46,715 nt of DNA from a virus. Positions within the stretch are counted from its first letter, which is position 1. Each line of letters begins with the position of its first letter. The position numbers were made by a program, and so were the translations under genes. Under the pieces are notes generated by a model. It did no database searches. It was not told the origin of the DNA and saw only the letters and a program-made list of their open reading frames with translations. Positions 1 through 8,151 of the stretch are shown here, one piece after another. The stretch covers positions 1-46,715 of IMG/VR virus record IMGVR_UViG_3300007345_000070. One strand, 5' to 3'.

Positions 1-1
1 A

Positions 2-178
2 CATGATGATAGCAATAGTGGAAAAAATGGAGTCGGAGGATCATCCAATACACACAAAGATGTTGCTAAGCCTAGCTCTACACGAAAGCGCACAAGCAAT
101 GCAAACTCATCAAGCAAAGATCTTGATAATGCAGTAAATCGACAAAAAGATTTCTTAAAGGGATTTGTTAAGGATTAA
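2..178 (+). CDS. C-terminal end of an unknown protein, cut by the left edge
   Basis: An open frame enters from the left edge and ends at TAA 176-178, giving the last 58 residues of a longer protein. The visible part is hydrophilic and low in complexity: Ser, Asn, Gly and Lys dominate, with a basic STRKR patch, and it ends in a short amphipathic stretch (NRQKDFLKGFVKD). No domain is recognisable. The reading as a real gene end rests on the uninterrupted frame from the edge and on its stop lying 2 bases from the end of a convergent minus-strand gene, which is tight phage packing. The function is unknown. A flexible basic tail would suit a structural or DNA-contacting protein, but that is a guess. 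Confidence 0.6.
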   Translation, partial: HDDSNSGKNGVGGSSNTHKDVAKPSSTRKRTSNANSSSKDLDNAVNRQKDFLKGFVKD

Positions 179-180
179 TA

Positions 181-1011
181 TTATAATGTTCTTTGGGCAT
201 TAGCATAATATTCTACACCATATTTTCTGGCTTTTTCTAATTGTATTCTAGCCGCGTCTTGATATAATTTAGTTTTTTTATAATTTTTACCTAAAAGTTG
301 TTTAAGAACATCTACAGTAACTTTACCCTTAGTAATATCTGCTAATAATGGTTTAGTTATATCTTTTAATAACGCAGATATAGTTATATCACCACGCATA
401 GCAGCACTTCTCAATTGTTTTAATAATTCTTTTTCTTCTTTTGTTGAAGCTTTAACTAATGTTTCAAAGCTTTGTTTTCCTGATAAATAAGTCATTAACT
501 CTATTAAAGCTCCTTCTTGTTTATCTTTTTGGTTGCCCCGAACTAATCTTATGAATGGTTTACCTCCAGAAATGATAAATTTAAATAATATGTCATAAAC
601 TGGAAATGCCTTTTGTAATATCTTACTTGTTCTTAATCCAACATATTCCCCTTTTCCTCCTTTCCATATCAATCTAAATAATCCTGGACCTAATAGTACT
701 CCTAATGCAATCATTAAGTTAGTTAGTTCGTAACCGAAGATTTTCGAATTCTCACCCTCATCACCAAGACTATATATAGCACCGTCATCAGTATCTTGGC
801 CAAGCCCCCCGGATTCTATACTACCTAACCACCATTCTGTATATCCATATTCATTGTAAGCGTTTTCTTTAGTCATAGAAGGTTTATTTTCATCTGCCCA
901 CGCATCAAATGATTGTTTTTGTTTTTCTGTTAATTTATCATACGTAACTGGGAAATCTTTATCATCTTCAGTTAGAAATCGTTTCCATTCTGTTAAATAT
1001 TTTCTTTCCAT
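181..1011 (-). CDS. Unknown protein with capsid-targeting-like N-terminus, candidate head-internal protein
   Basis: A 276-residue protein of unknown family. The N-terminus carries two L-T-E tripeptides (residues 6-8 and 13-15) in an amphipathic start (KYLTEWKRFLTE). T4 prohead protease gp21 cleaves after (I/L)-x-E, and T4 internal head proteins begin with similar short targeting peptides, so this may be packaged in the prohead and trimmed. A hydrophobic segment near residues 95-115 (LMIALGVLLGPGLFRLIW) could be a membrane helix. The C-terminal half is Lys-rich and helical. It is the second gene of a minus-strand pair, starting 4 bases after the stop of the 451-residue protein upstream, so the two are probably co-transcribed. 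The open frame is secure; the head location is inference. Confidence 0.65.
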   Translation of the reverse strand: MERKYLTEWKRFLTEDDKDFPVTYDKLTEKQKQSFDAWADENKPSMTKENAYNEYGYTEWWLGSIESGGLGQDTDDGAIYSLGDEGENSKIFGYELTNLMIALGVLLGPGLFRLIWKGGKGEYVGLRTSKILQKAFPVYDILFKFIISGGKPFIRLVRGNQKDKQEGALIELMTYLSGKQSFETLVKASTKEEKELLKQLRSAAMRGDITISALLKDITKPLLADITKGKVTVDVLKQLLGKNYKKTKLYQDAARIQLEKARKYGVEYYANAQRTL

Positions 1012-1015
1012 AATA

Positions 1016-2371
1016 TTACTTTTGTTTTTTTATTTGTTTTTTATTAATTAAATTGGCAATAGTTGTAATAAATTTAGGACCAGGGCCTATTTTATCACCA
1101 ATTGGTAAGCCAGCATTTTTTAGTTTGTTAAACAATAATTTAAATGATCCCTTTCCTTGTATAGGTTGCCCATTGTATTTTGCAACACCTCCAAAAAAGT
1201 ATTTACCAAATGCCTCAGCTGTTGTGTCGCCAAATGACCAATCCTTTTTTTGTTTGTAAAATCCATTGTCTATTAGAAATTGTTGTATATCCCCGGCATT
1301 TGAAGTTACGAGATCAACTTCTAATTGTTTAACTAATGGAATCGCATCAAGTGATTTTTTTGAATATGTTGGTATTTTTTGTTTTTGATTCATTAACTTG
1401 TCTAATTCATTTTCAACTTCAGTGTAACTCATATTTTTAATGTCATCACTTACATTAGCGTCTTCCAATGCTTGTGCGCATGCAATTGCTATTTCTTTGC
1501 TTTCTATTGTTGCATTGAAATCTTTTTTATCTAATCCCAGGTAATAATAAATTTTTATCCATGCTTCAGTTAAATCTTTTTTAATCACTGACTCGGTACC
1601 AAAAAACATTCCCAACGTTAACGCGCCTTTACCTAACGCTGTAATAACTTGTTGAATTGTAATTAATCCTTTTTTTAATGCGTACTGTATATAAAATATT
1701 GCCATTGCAGCTCGGCCTGATGTTACTTTGGATACTAACGCAGAAAATGATTTGCTAAAATACTTTTTTACCTGATCTGTTGTTGCTGCAACAGTTGCTT
1801 TAGTAAAAATTGTCTGTACAGATTTAGGATTTGATATGATGTATTCAACTGCTTGTTTTTCTTGTCGTGTTAATTGCTGTAATGCTTTTTTCTGAATATT
1901 TTTAGTGTTTTTAACATTTTTAAAATAACTTAAAACTTTATTCCAAGATTGTTTTCCTAATTTTAATACAACTGGTGCATATGCATCTATAAATCTCATT
2001 GCTCCTAACATTGCTAATGTCTCAACAACTGATACCCCGGCTTTATAATAGTCTTTGTCGTCAAATACATATACTGCGGCATCTAATAATCCTAATAGTC
2101 CATATGCTAAATATCCTGGTCCACCTGGTATAAAAATAGCAATCATTTGTGCTGCTTGTATTATTTCATGTGGGTGATTTACTACAAAATCTGCTAAATC
2201 TTTTCTTGCTTGTGATTGTTTTTCTGCATTACGCACAAGTTCAGCTGCAGTGTAATTGCCAGATAATCCGTAGTCAGATTGACCCGGCATTAAATTATCT
2301 GGTTTTTGTTCTTGAACAAAGTTTAATTCTTCTCGTATAATCGATTCTAGTAAATTTGCGGATTCTTGCAT
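1016..2371 (-). CDS. Unknown protein, candidate head-internal protein with hydrophobic segments
   Basis: A 451-residue protein, family not recognised. The first 15 residues contain L-L-E (7-9) and I-R-E (12-14), both fitting the (I/L)-x-E specificity of T4-type prohead protease. Residues of about 70-125 are strongly hydrophobic and Gly-rich (AAQMIAIFIPGGPGYLAYG, then LAMLGAMRF). A further hydrophobic stretch lies near 225-260. The C-terminal 100 residues (IQQFLIDNGFYK, then FGDTTAEAFGKYF) loosely resemble a peptidoglycan-binding-type repeat, but this is weak. The gene is first of a minus-strand pair, and the ATATTTAT motif lies 4 bases before its ATG. Hydrophobic helices with a possible packaging signal could suit a protein ejected with DNA into the cell envelope. 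That is inference. Confidence 0.65.
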   Translation of the reverse strand: MQESANLLESIIREELNFVQEQKPDNLMPGQSDYGLSGNYTAAELVRNAEKQSQARKDLADFVVNHPHEIIQAAQMIAIFIPGGPGYLAYGLLGLLDAAVYVFDDKDYYKAGVSVVETLAMLGAMRFIDAYAPVVLKLGKQSWNKVLSYFKNVKNTKNIQKKALQQLTRQEKQAVEYIISNPKSVQTIFTKATVAATTDQVKKYFSKSFSALVSKVTSGRAAMAIFYIQYALKKGLITIQQVITALGKGALTLGMFFGTESVIKKDLTEAWIKIYYYLGLDKKDFNATIESKEIAIACAQALEDANVSDDIKNMSYTEVENELDKLMNQKQKIPTYSKKSLDAIPLVKQLEVDLVTSNAGDIQQFLIDNGFYKQKKDWSFGDTTAEAFGKYFFGGVAKYNGQPIQGKGSFKLLFNKLKNAGLPIGDKIGPGPKFITTIANLINKKQIKKQK

Positions 2372-2375
2372 ATTA

Positions 2376-2383
2376 ATAAATAT
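2376..2383 (-). promoter_or_regulatory. ATATTTAT motif before the 1016-2371 operon (candidate late promoter)
   Basis: Read on the minus strand the sequence is ATATTTAT, 4 bases before the ATG of the minus-strand gene. It has the same orientation relative to its gene as the plus-strand copies. If it is a -10 element, transcription would start at or very near the start codon, giving an almost leaderless mRNA. Confidence 0.45.
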
Positions 2384-2406
2384 CGGTAAAATATAATTCG
2401 TGATTC

Positions 2407-2437
2407 ATTAGGATATATGCAAAATTTTTCTTATATT
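2407..2437 (+). promoter_or_regulatory. Candidate early/middle promoter before the CAP-domain gene
   Basis: This 31-base block matches 4948-4978 (before uvdE) at 26 of 31 positions without gaps. Shared parts are ATTAGGAT, TGCA three bases later, and TTTTTCTTATATT. Nothing similar in coding function links the two genes, so the conservation points to a shared promoter or activator site. The ATATTTATA motif (2433-2441) overlaps its right end, so this gene may also be transcribed late. Confidence 0.5.
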
Positions 2438-2441
2438 TATA
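2433..2441 (+). promoter_or_regulatory. ATATTTATA motif, overlapping the early-type promoter block
   Basis: An exact ATATTTATA lies 30 bases before the ATG at 2472. It overlaps the TTCTTATATT end of the block conserved upstream of uvdE, where the equivalent bases are ATATTAATA, so this copy may be incidental to that other promoter type. Confidence 0.35.
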
Positions 2442-2471
2442 TTATAATTAAATAGTTAAACAATTAAAGTT

Positions 2472-2987
2472 ATGAAAAAGTTATTATTATTATCTGTGTC
2501 GTTATTGATTACCGCTGTGAGTTTTTCACAAATGTCAGAATCAGATCCAATGTTAAATTTCTTTATATCAAAGAATAAAAAAACAATAAAAAAATATTCA
2601 ATTGATTCTATAGAATTAACAATTGTTAATCAGATTAACAAACTTCGTAAATCTAATGGATTAAATGAACTAGAAATTGATATTAATTTAAATACATATT
2701 GTAGCGCACATTCGCAAAATCAATTAGTATCTAATGAAATATATCATAGTGATATACAATCTAATAGTATTACGTCTGAAAATTGTTATATATTAAAAGT
2801 GTTTGGAGGCTGGTGGCCGTTGGATTTAAAACAGTTATCTTCAAAGATATATGATAGTTGGATTACTTCTAAACTTCACACTAGAAATATGTTAGTTAGT
2901 GGTAATACTATAGGTATAGCAATAGAATTATACCCAATTAATTCAGGTGCTGGATATGATATTTCGTCTACCATGGTAATACGATAA
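2472..2987 (+). CDS. Secreted CAP/SCP-domain protein
   Basis: A 171-residue protein with a clear Sec signal peptide (MKKLLLLSVSLLITAVSFSQ; likely cleavage near Ser19/Gln20). The ...FSQ ending is typical of Bacteroidota exported proteins. The mature part reads as a CAP (SCP/PR-1) domain: a helix with INKLRKSNGLNELEID, then CSAHSQNQ, YHSD, SENC, and W..SKLHTRNML followed by the G..IGIAIELY strand. His in YHSD, Glu in SENC and His in SKLHT match the CAP cavity residues. CAP proteins are secreted or periplasmic, with roles from sterol binding to wall or protein interactions; the activity here cannot be predicted. It lies alone between two minus-strand blocks and ends 3 bases from the end of the convergent gene, which looks like an inserted accessory gene. 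Confidence 0.8.
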   Translation: MKKLLLLSVSLLITAVSFSQMSESDPMLNFFISKNKKTIKKYSIDSIELTIVNQINKLRKSNGLNELEIDINLNTYCSAHSQNQLVSNEIYHSDIQSNSITSENCYILKVFGGWWPLDLKQLSSKIYDSWITSKLHTRNMLVSGNTIGIAIELYPINSGAGYDISSTMVIR

Positions 2988-2990
2988 CAA

Positions 2991-4892
2991 TTATCCCCAA
3001 CTTGGACAGCCGGTCGATCTACCTTTAAATACAGGCATAGGAGCTCCTCCCGATCGGCTTCCTCCACCCATTTTCTTAATACCAGTCCCAATCTTTTTAA
3101 CACCTCGTTTAAATTTACGTTTCATTCCTGTCCAATCTACTCCTGCGGGGAATTGAACATCTATTAACATTTCTGGTGTACCACCTACTAGAAAATCTTG
3201 TATTACTTCTTGTTTAGCAAGTAACTCCGGTATTCGTAATTGTATTGTAAACGCACATGTAGATTGCCGATATTTGGCATATACTGATTCATATTCTTGT
3301 TTTAATTGAGGGGTCGATCGAAGACCATAAAAACGTTGAGGAGTAATTTTTGGATCACGAGCATATGCTTGTTGAAACAATGGACCATAATCCTTTATAG
3401 TAATTTGTGTGCCATCTGGTAACTTACCTCCAACACTCATCCATTCAGGACCAACATTTGGATATAAAAATTGTTCCGATGGACCTTCAACGTCAAACTC
3501 ATTCAATGTGTCATTGTTTTCAATTAATTCTTTCATTTTAGCAATCATTGCATTGTATCTACCTGTTGCCAATGGTATATTGTTAGCTTTATTAGATCTT
3601 CTACGTTTATCGCCATATGTAGTATTTACTGTGCTAGTAGAACTATATGCTGAGTATTGAAATGATATTATTTCCATATCCGGCACATCGGTATTTACTT
3701 GAGCTTTAATTGCTTCCACTTTTTGTTGATATTCTTGTATAAATGCTGCAGCTGCTTGAATTTGTGCATTCAATGCAGTTTCTGCTTGTGATGATACACT
3801 TATACTATTGTCAGCAAACATAGATCTACCCATGGCATTACGCTGTTCGCCTTGTGGAATGTTTAATGGCGGAAAACAAAATATTGGAGAACTAATATCA
3901 CTCATGGTAGCTTCCTTCGTTATCTCGGTGTATTCAGACCAACCTGATTTTATTTCTGACATTTGATTTGTTATCGAAATACTCTTTGCAGCCATTATTG
4001 CTTTTGAAAAGTTACTCAATGCTTTTTTACCTTCTGCATCTATTACAGATTTTTGTAATGATGAAATGACATTTGTTTTAATTTGTGATAAATTAGCACC
4101 TGACTTAGTCATATCAACTTTTAAGTCACCACCATCCGTATCAACCGTCAAAATTTTAGCTAATCCTGCATCTTCACCACTAAATATATCAACAAAATAT
4201 TCTAATATTTCTTTTACTGAACTATAATATTCAGCGTCTTCCCAAAAACTATCTCCAGCTTTATCCAGTTTAACATTTGTATTTGAACTATTTTTAATTT
4301 TGTTAATTACAATTTTAACATCACTTCCAATTAACATTAACTGTTTAATAAAGTCACGTACATCATCGGAGTCAGTAAACGACAATCCTTTTGCATTATA
4401 TGCTTTTATTTCTTGTTGTAATTGTTGAATATATTTTTTTAAATTATTAGCTATATTTGTGTCACTATATAATTGAGGCACGGTAATTATTTGTTCTAAG
4501 TTTGTTAATGCTTGACTAATTGTTCCTAAATCTTCTTTCTGATCTTTTTTCTTTACTTTAGGTTGCTTGGCGCCACCAAATACAATATTATCAAATACCC
4601 ATGCTTTGAGAGATGCTCTAGTTTCTTTAGAATCGTTTTTTGCAAACCAAGCCATCATAGCTTCATACTCAGGCATATTTAAAAAAGATCCTCCAGATTT
4701 AGCATCTACTTCTTTGACAAATTTAATTATCAATTCAAACTTAGCTTTTTCCCAAGTCTTTTTTCCGCCTTCAGACCAATCAGTTAAATCTTCATTTTGT
4801 TCTGTTAAGAGTTGTAATATATTATTAACATTGGATTCGGTTAAATTCTTAACCCCAAATCTAAGCATATTTTCTGCTAAAATACTTTTCAT
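2991..4892 (-). CDS. Large unknown protein with capsid-targeting-like N-terminus
   Basis: A 633-residue protein with no recognised family. It begins MKSILAENMLRF, with L-A-E at residues 5-7 and further L-T-E tripeptides at 17-19 and 29-31, so several prohead-protease-type sites are available. The middle is long, polar and helical (NLEQIITVPQL..., QQLQQEIKAYNAK, QIQAAAAFIQEYQQKVEAIK), and the end is a short basic Gly-rich tail (KKIGTGIKKMGGGSRSGGAP). It is alone on the minus strand, with an ATATTTATA motif 24 bases before its ATG, which suggests late expression. A virion or head-internal protein is the best guess. Nothing in it indicates an enzyme. Confidence 0.65.
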   Translation of the reverse strand: MKSILAENMLRFGVKNLTESNVNNILQLLTEQNEDLTDWSEGGKKTWEKAKFELIIKFVKEVDAKSGGSFLNMPEYEAMMAWFAKNDSKETRASLKAWVFDNIVFGGAKQPKVKKKDQKEDLGTISQALTNLEQIITVPQLYSDTNIANNLKKYIQQLQQEIKAYNAKGLSFTDSDDVRDFIKQLMLIGSDVKIVINKIKNSSNTNVKLDKAGDSFWEDAEYYSSVKEILEYFVDIFSGEDAGLAKILTVDTDGGDLKVDMTKSGANLSQIKTNVISSLQKSVIDAEGKKALSNFSKAIMAAKSISITNQMSEIKSGWSEYTEITKEATMSDISSPIFCFPPLNIPQGEQRNAMGRSMFADNSISVSSQAETALNAQIQAAAAFIQEYQQKVEAIKAQVNTDVPDMEIISFQYSAYSSTSTVNTTYGDKRRRSNKANNIPLATGRYNAMIAKMKELIENNDTLNEFDVEGPSEQFLYPNVGPEWMSVGGKLPDGTQITIKDYGPLFQQAYARDPKITPQRFYGLRSTPQLKQEYESVYAKYRQSTCAFTIQLRIPELLAKQEVIQDFLVGGTPEMLIDVQFPAGVDWTGMKRKFKRGVKKIGTGIKKMGGGSRSGGAPMPVFKGRSTGCPSWG

Positions 4893-4916
4893 TTATTTCC
4901 TATTAAGTTTCTTTTA

Positions 4917-4925
4917 TATAAATAT
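4917..4925 (-). promoter_or_regulatory. ATATTTATA motif before the 633-residue protein gene (candidate late promoter)
   Basis: The minus strand reads ATATTTATATAAAAG, the same extended form as plus-strand copies, 24 bases upstream of the minus-strand ATG. This copy is important evidence that the motif is directional rather than general A/T richness. Confidence 0.55.
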
Positions 4926-4947
4926 AACTGTTTACTAAAACCGATCT

Positions 4948-4978
4948 ATTAGGATTTCTGCATTTTTTTTCTTATATT
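4948..4978 (+). promoter_or_regulatory. Candidate early/middle promoter before uvdE
   Basis: The block contains ATTAGGAT, TGCA and TTTTTCTTATATT with exactly the spacing seen at 2407-2437. A weaker copy with GGAT, 12 bases, TTTCTTAT lies before the primase gene. The ATG of uvdE follows 21 bases after the block. Confidence 0.5.
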
Positions 4979-4999
4979 AATAATATAAAATTAAAAGTT

Positions 5000-6022
5000 A
5001 TGATTAGATTTGGTTATGCATGTAACAACATGACATTAGGCAAGGCAGGTATTCGCACCGGCCGGACAATGATTCAACGCATCTTCGAAAAAGGTGGTAT
5101 GCCTTTAGCAAGCGAGCGCAGTCTGCTTAACGCAGAAGATTTACTCCCTATACTCAAATGGAATTTAGCCCATGGCATTCGACTCTTTCGCATAGGCAGT
5201 GAAATGTTTCCTCGTTGGAATCATTACGAGATCAAGGACTTGCCTGACTATGATCGTATCTGTGAGGTGTTGCAAGAAGCTGGCGACTTTGCTCGCGAGC
5301 ATGGTATTCGACTTACTACGCATCCTGGTCCTTTCCATATATTAGGTAGCCCCGATCCGGTTGTGGTTGACAATAGTATTCTCGGCCTCGAACGTCATAG
5401 CGAAATGTTTGATATGCTTGGCTATGCTCCTAGCTTCGACAACAAGATCAATATTCATATAGGTGCCGCTTACAATGATAAGCCGGCTACTATTGCACGA
5501 TGGATCAAGAATTATTATAGACTATCAGAATCGTGTCGTGCTCGTCTTGTTATTGAGAATGACGACAAGGCATCTATGTATTCCGTTCGCGACTTATACG
5601 AGATGGTGCATTCTGCTACTGGTATTCCTATTACTTTTGACTATTGGCATCATACTTTCAATACCGGTGACTTATCTGAGGAGGAGGCATTCTTCATGGC
5701 TCGTGAAACTTGGCAGAAGCATGGTGTTACTCAATGCACTCATTACAGCGAGTCTCGCAGACGTGAGCAGCAACGAATTATAGAAGGCATTTGCGAGAAG
5801 CACAATATTGCTTGGGACGATCTCCCACAATGGCCTACCTTTGCTAAGGCATACAAAGAGTTCAGCAAGATCAAAGAGCAAGCTCATGCAGATTATATAT
5901 TGACTACTCCTAATACTTATGGCGTAGACAGCCTGGATGTTGTGGTTGAAGCTAAGGCAAAAGAATTGGCTTTGCAAAATATCAATGTAGAGTGTTGTCA
6001 AACACCATTAATCCTAGACTAA
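5000..6022 (+). CDS. uvdE: UV damage endonuclease (UvdE/UVDE family)
   Basis: A 340-residue protein matching the UVDE family along its length. UVDE enzymes are TIM-barrel, metal-dependent endonucleases that nick DNA 5' to UV photoproducts. Visible family blocks are the N-terminal RFGYACNNMTLG, LFRIGSEMFP, the metal-ligand region TTHPGPFHILGSP, NIHIGAAYNDK, LVIENDDK, ITFDYWHH and THYSESR. The acidic and His ligands are all present, so it should be active. In a phage it would repair UV-damaged DNA, useful in surface waters. The codon usage is clearly richer in G+C than its A+T-rich neighbours (many CGC, GGC, GAG, AAG codons), which suggests recent acquisition. It has its own early-type promoter block and is followed by an ATATTTATA motif. 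Confidence 0.92.
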   Translation: MIRFGYACNNMTLGKAGIRTGRTMIQRIFEKGGMPLASERSLLNAEDLLPILKWNLAHGIRLFRIGSEMFPRWNHYEIKDLPDYDRICEVLQEAGDFAREHGIRLTTHPGPFHILGSPDPVVVDNSILGLERHSEMFDMLGYAPSFDNKINIHIGAAYNDKPATIARWIKNYYRLSESCRARLVIENDDKASMYSVRDLYEMVHSATGIPITFDYWHHTFNTGDLSEEEAFFMARETWQKHGVTQCTHYSESRRREQQRIIEGICEKHNIAWDDLPQWPTFAKAYKEFSKIKEQAHADYILTTPNTYGVDSLDVVVEAKAKELALQNINVECCQTPLILD

Positions 6023-6023
6023 C

Positions 6024-6032
6024 ATATTTATA
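6024..6032 (+). promoter_or_regulatory. ATATTTATA motif (candidate late promoter)
   Basis: ATATTTATATTAAA lies 2 bases after the uvdE stop and 32 bases before the ATG at 6065. It probably serves the 6065-7363 group. Confidence 0.5.
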
Positions 6033-6064
6033 TTAAATAGTATTAATATTATAAAAAGGTCACA

Positions 6065-6244
6065 ATGGCAGAATTTCGTTACAAAAACAAACTAACTGAT
6101 GACATCGAAGATGCAAAGGAAATGGTTAGAACAACAGGCAAAATGCTAATGGAAGGTAAAATTGATAAAAAATCAGCAGTTGATAATTTAGCAAGAGCAT
6201 TCCGTAAATTAGAATCAGCAAAGTATTATATCGACAGATCATAA
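6065..6244 (+). CDS. Small helical protein of unknown function
   Basis: A 59-residue protein (MAEFRYKNKLTDDIEDAKEM...) ending in RKLESAKYYIDRS. It is charged and predicted wholly helical, with no known motif. An AAAAGG stretch precedes the ATG at a workable distance. Its stop overlaps the start of the next gene (TAATG at 6242-6246), which indicates translational coupling to the membrane protein downstream. The frame, coupling and upstream motif make it a real gene; its role is unknown. Confidence 0.65.
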   Translation: MAEFRYKNKLTDDIEDAKEMVRTTGKMLMEGKIDKKSAVDNLARAFRKLESAKYYIDRS

Positions 6245-7197
6245 TGAAACGCTTTTTTCCATATGTTGTATTCTCAGCATCCATAGGTTTAGCCGGAACG
6301 GCTGCATATTACAGTGTATTTGGACTTAGCAAATTATTTTCAGCTCAAGCAACCGCGGTTATTATAATGGCTTCAATATTAGAAGTTAGCAAATTAATAA
6401 CCGCTTCTTATCTACACCAACAATGGAAATCCGTATCCGTGCTTTTAAAGAGCTATCTGGTAACAGCTGTATTCATATTGATGTGTATCACTTCATTGGG
6501 TATATATGGCTTTTTAGTTTCTGCATATCAGGAAACAGCATATGAACTTGCAAATCAAGAATCTCAAATTTCAGTTTTACAATTAAAGAAGCAAAGATAT
6601 CAAACCGCGGCCAATGATATTAGAACTGAAAAGGAATCATTAAATAAAAATATTACAGAATTGACATCTGGATTATCTAATAACGTTATACAATATACTA
6701 ATGCTGATGGGGAAGTTATAACAACAACTAGCTCAGCAACCAGAAGAGTATTAGAAAAACAATTAGATCAGACAATATCTAGAAGAGACACATTATACAG
6801 CCGAGAAATTGCATATTCTGACTCAGTTAGCAACTTAGATCAACAGGTGCTCAAAATACAAACTCAGAGCAAAGTTTCGGCCGAAGTAGGCCCTATTAAA
6901 TATGTAGCACAACGTGTAAACCAACCAGTTGATAGTGTTGTGAATTGGTTTATACTACTTTTTATATTTGTATTTGACCCATTAGCAGTTATGTTATTAA
7001 TTGCATCAAATCGATTATTTTCAACAAAAGACCCCCTGTCTGAGGTGATACCAGAAGTTGCAGAGGAGGAGAGTAAAGCCGAGTGGGTTAAAGCCCCAAC
7101 TCCTCCAACTTCGCCAACTATAGACACACCAGAAGATTTATATCAAGAAAAACAAAAAGAAAAACAAAAACGAGTTATAAGATCAGAAATAAAATAA
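6244..7197 (+). CDS. Multi-pass membrane protein with a central coiled coil
   Basis: A 317-residue protein with hydrophobic helices at about residues 5-29, 35-57 and 68-92. A long polar coiled-coil region follows (about 98-210, rich in Gln, Leu, Lys and Glu heptads), then a fourth membrane helix near 235-257 (FILLFIFVFDPLAVMLLIAS) and a Pro/Lys-rich cytoplasmic tail. The topology puts the coiled coil between the third and fourth helices on one side of the inner membrane. No enzymatic motif is seen. Candidate roles are envelope remodelling, superinfection exclusion or lysis timing, none shown by the sequence. It is translationally coupled to the 59-residue protein and is followed within 5 bases by a zinc-ribbon gene. 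Confidence 0.7.
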   Translation: MKRFFPYVVFSASIGLAGTAAYYSVFGLSKLFSAQATAVIIMASILEVSKLITASYLHQQWKSVSVLLKSYLVTAVFILMCITSLGIYGFLVSAYQETAYELANQESQISVLQLKKQRYQTAANDIRTEKESLNKNITELTSGLSNNVIQYTNADGEVITTTSSATRRVLEKQLDQTISRRDTLYSREIAYSDSVSNLDQQVLKIQTQSKVSAEVGPIKYVAQRVNQPVDSVVNWFILLFIFVFDPLAVMLLIASNRLFSTKDPLSEVIPEVAEEESKAEWVKAPTPPTSPTIDTPEDLYQEKQKEKQKRVIRSEIK

Positions 7198-7201
7198 AAA
7201 A

Positions 7202-7363
7202 ATGAAAAGAAACAAAGTTACAAAAAATAATGGTTATAAAAAATTACAGTGTAAATACTGTGATCGAATATGTCAAAGAGTTGATGTTAATGCTACTAAA
7301 GTTACATGTTGGAAATGCACTAGTGATCTAGTAAATGGCAAAGTATTGGAATTACGAAAATAA
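7202..7363 (+). CDS. Small zinc-ribbon protein
   Basis: A 53-residue protein with two CxxC pairs: C17-K-Y-C20 and C36-W-K-C39, 15 residues apart, with an additional C24. This is the classic spacing of a zinc ribbon. The N-terminus is basic (MKRNKVTKNNGYKK). Zinc ribbons of this size usually bind nucleic acid or a protein partner such as RNA polymerase or the ribosome; which applies here is unknown. It starts 4 bases after the membrane protein stop. Confidence 0.7.
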   Translation: MKRNKVTKNNGYKKLQCKYCDRICQRVDVNATKVTCWKCTSDLVNGKVLELRK

Positions 7364-7380
7364 TTTAATATTATAATAAT

Positions 7381-8151
7381 ATGTTAGAAGCAAATCAAAT
7401 AAAAGAAAATTGGGAAAACTTTCGAGAAGAAATCGATTTACAGTTTCCTACAAGAGCCAAACAAATTCACAAAATGTATGATGACTTTGAAGAACGAATC
7501 GCAATGATGCCGGCGTCTTCGATAGCACATTATCATAACGCATTTGCAGGAGGTTACATAGACCATGTACTTCGTGTAATGAATTGCACTCATGAATTAT
7601 ATAACTTATGGAAGAAACTAGGTTCAGATATGTCAGGTTATACATTGGAAGAATTAATGTTTGCAGCAATGCATCATGACTTAGGCAAAATAGGATTTCC
7701 AGGAGATGGTAATGAAGTTTACCAAGTAGAGACTTCGGATTGGCACAGAAAGAATATGGGTCGAATGTATAAGCACAATGAAAATATTCCTTTCTCAATG
7801 GTACCGGATCTTTCTGTATGGCTTCTACAAAAATATGAAATACCAATGTCTTGGAACGAATATCAAGCTATTAAAATTCATGATGGAATGTATGATGAAG
7901 CTAATAAACCATATTTCGTTGCAAGAAGTGCTCAAGCTAAATTGAAAACCAATATGGCTGTTGTTTTACATCATGGTGATCATATGGCTGCTCAGATAGA
8001 GTATGAGCGATGGAAAAATCATAAAGCAGGAACTCCTACCAAAGTATCCGAAAAAAGCAAAGCAACTAAAAGCACAGCTATAAAAAACTTAGCAGAGAAT
8101 AATCCAAATATAGGAAGTTCGATTGCGGATATTTTTAAGGATATATCATGA
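7381..8151 (+). CDS. HD-domain metal-dependent phosphohydrolase
   Basis: A 256-residue protein with an HD-domain pattern: His near the start of the domain (AHYHNAFAGG), DH at 61-62, the defining HD pair in MHHDLGKIG (H98-H99-D100), and a later HHGDHMA (Asp200) that supplies the last metal ligand. HD hydrolases cleave phosphate esters of nucleotides or cyclic nucleotides. A nucleotide-pool or signalling-nucleotide role is likely, and the substrate cannot be read from sequence. The C-terminus is a Lys/Ser-rich tail. The end overlaps the start of the next gene (ATGA), so the genes 7381-9123 appear translationally coupled. Confidence 0.8.
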   Translation: MLEANQIKENWENFREEIDLQFPTRAKQIHKMYDDFEERIAMMPASSIAHYHNAFAGGYIDHVLRVMNCTHELYNLWKKLGSDMSGYTLEELMFAAMHHDLGKIGFPGDGNEVYQVETSDWHRKNMGRMYKHNENIPFSMVPDLSVWLLQKYEIPMSWNEYQAIKIHDGMYDEANKPYFVARSAQAKLKTNMAVVLHHGDHMAAQIEYERWKNHKAGTPTKVSEKSKATKSTAIKNLAENNPNIGSSIADIFKDIS

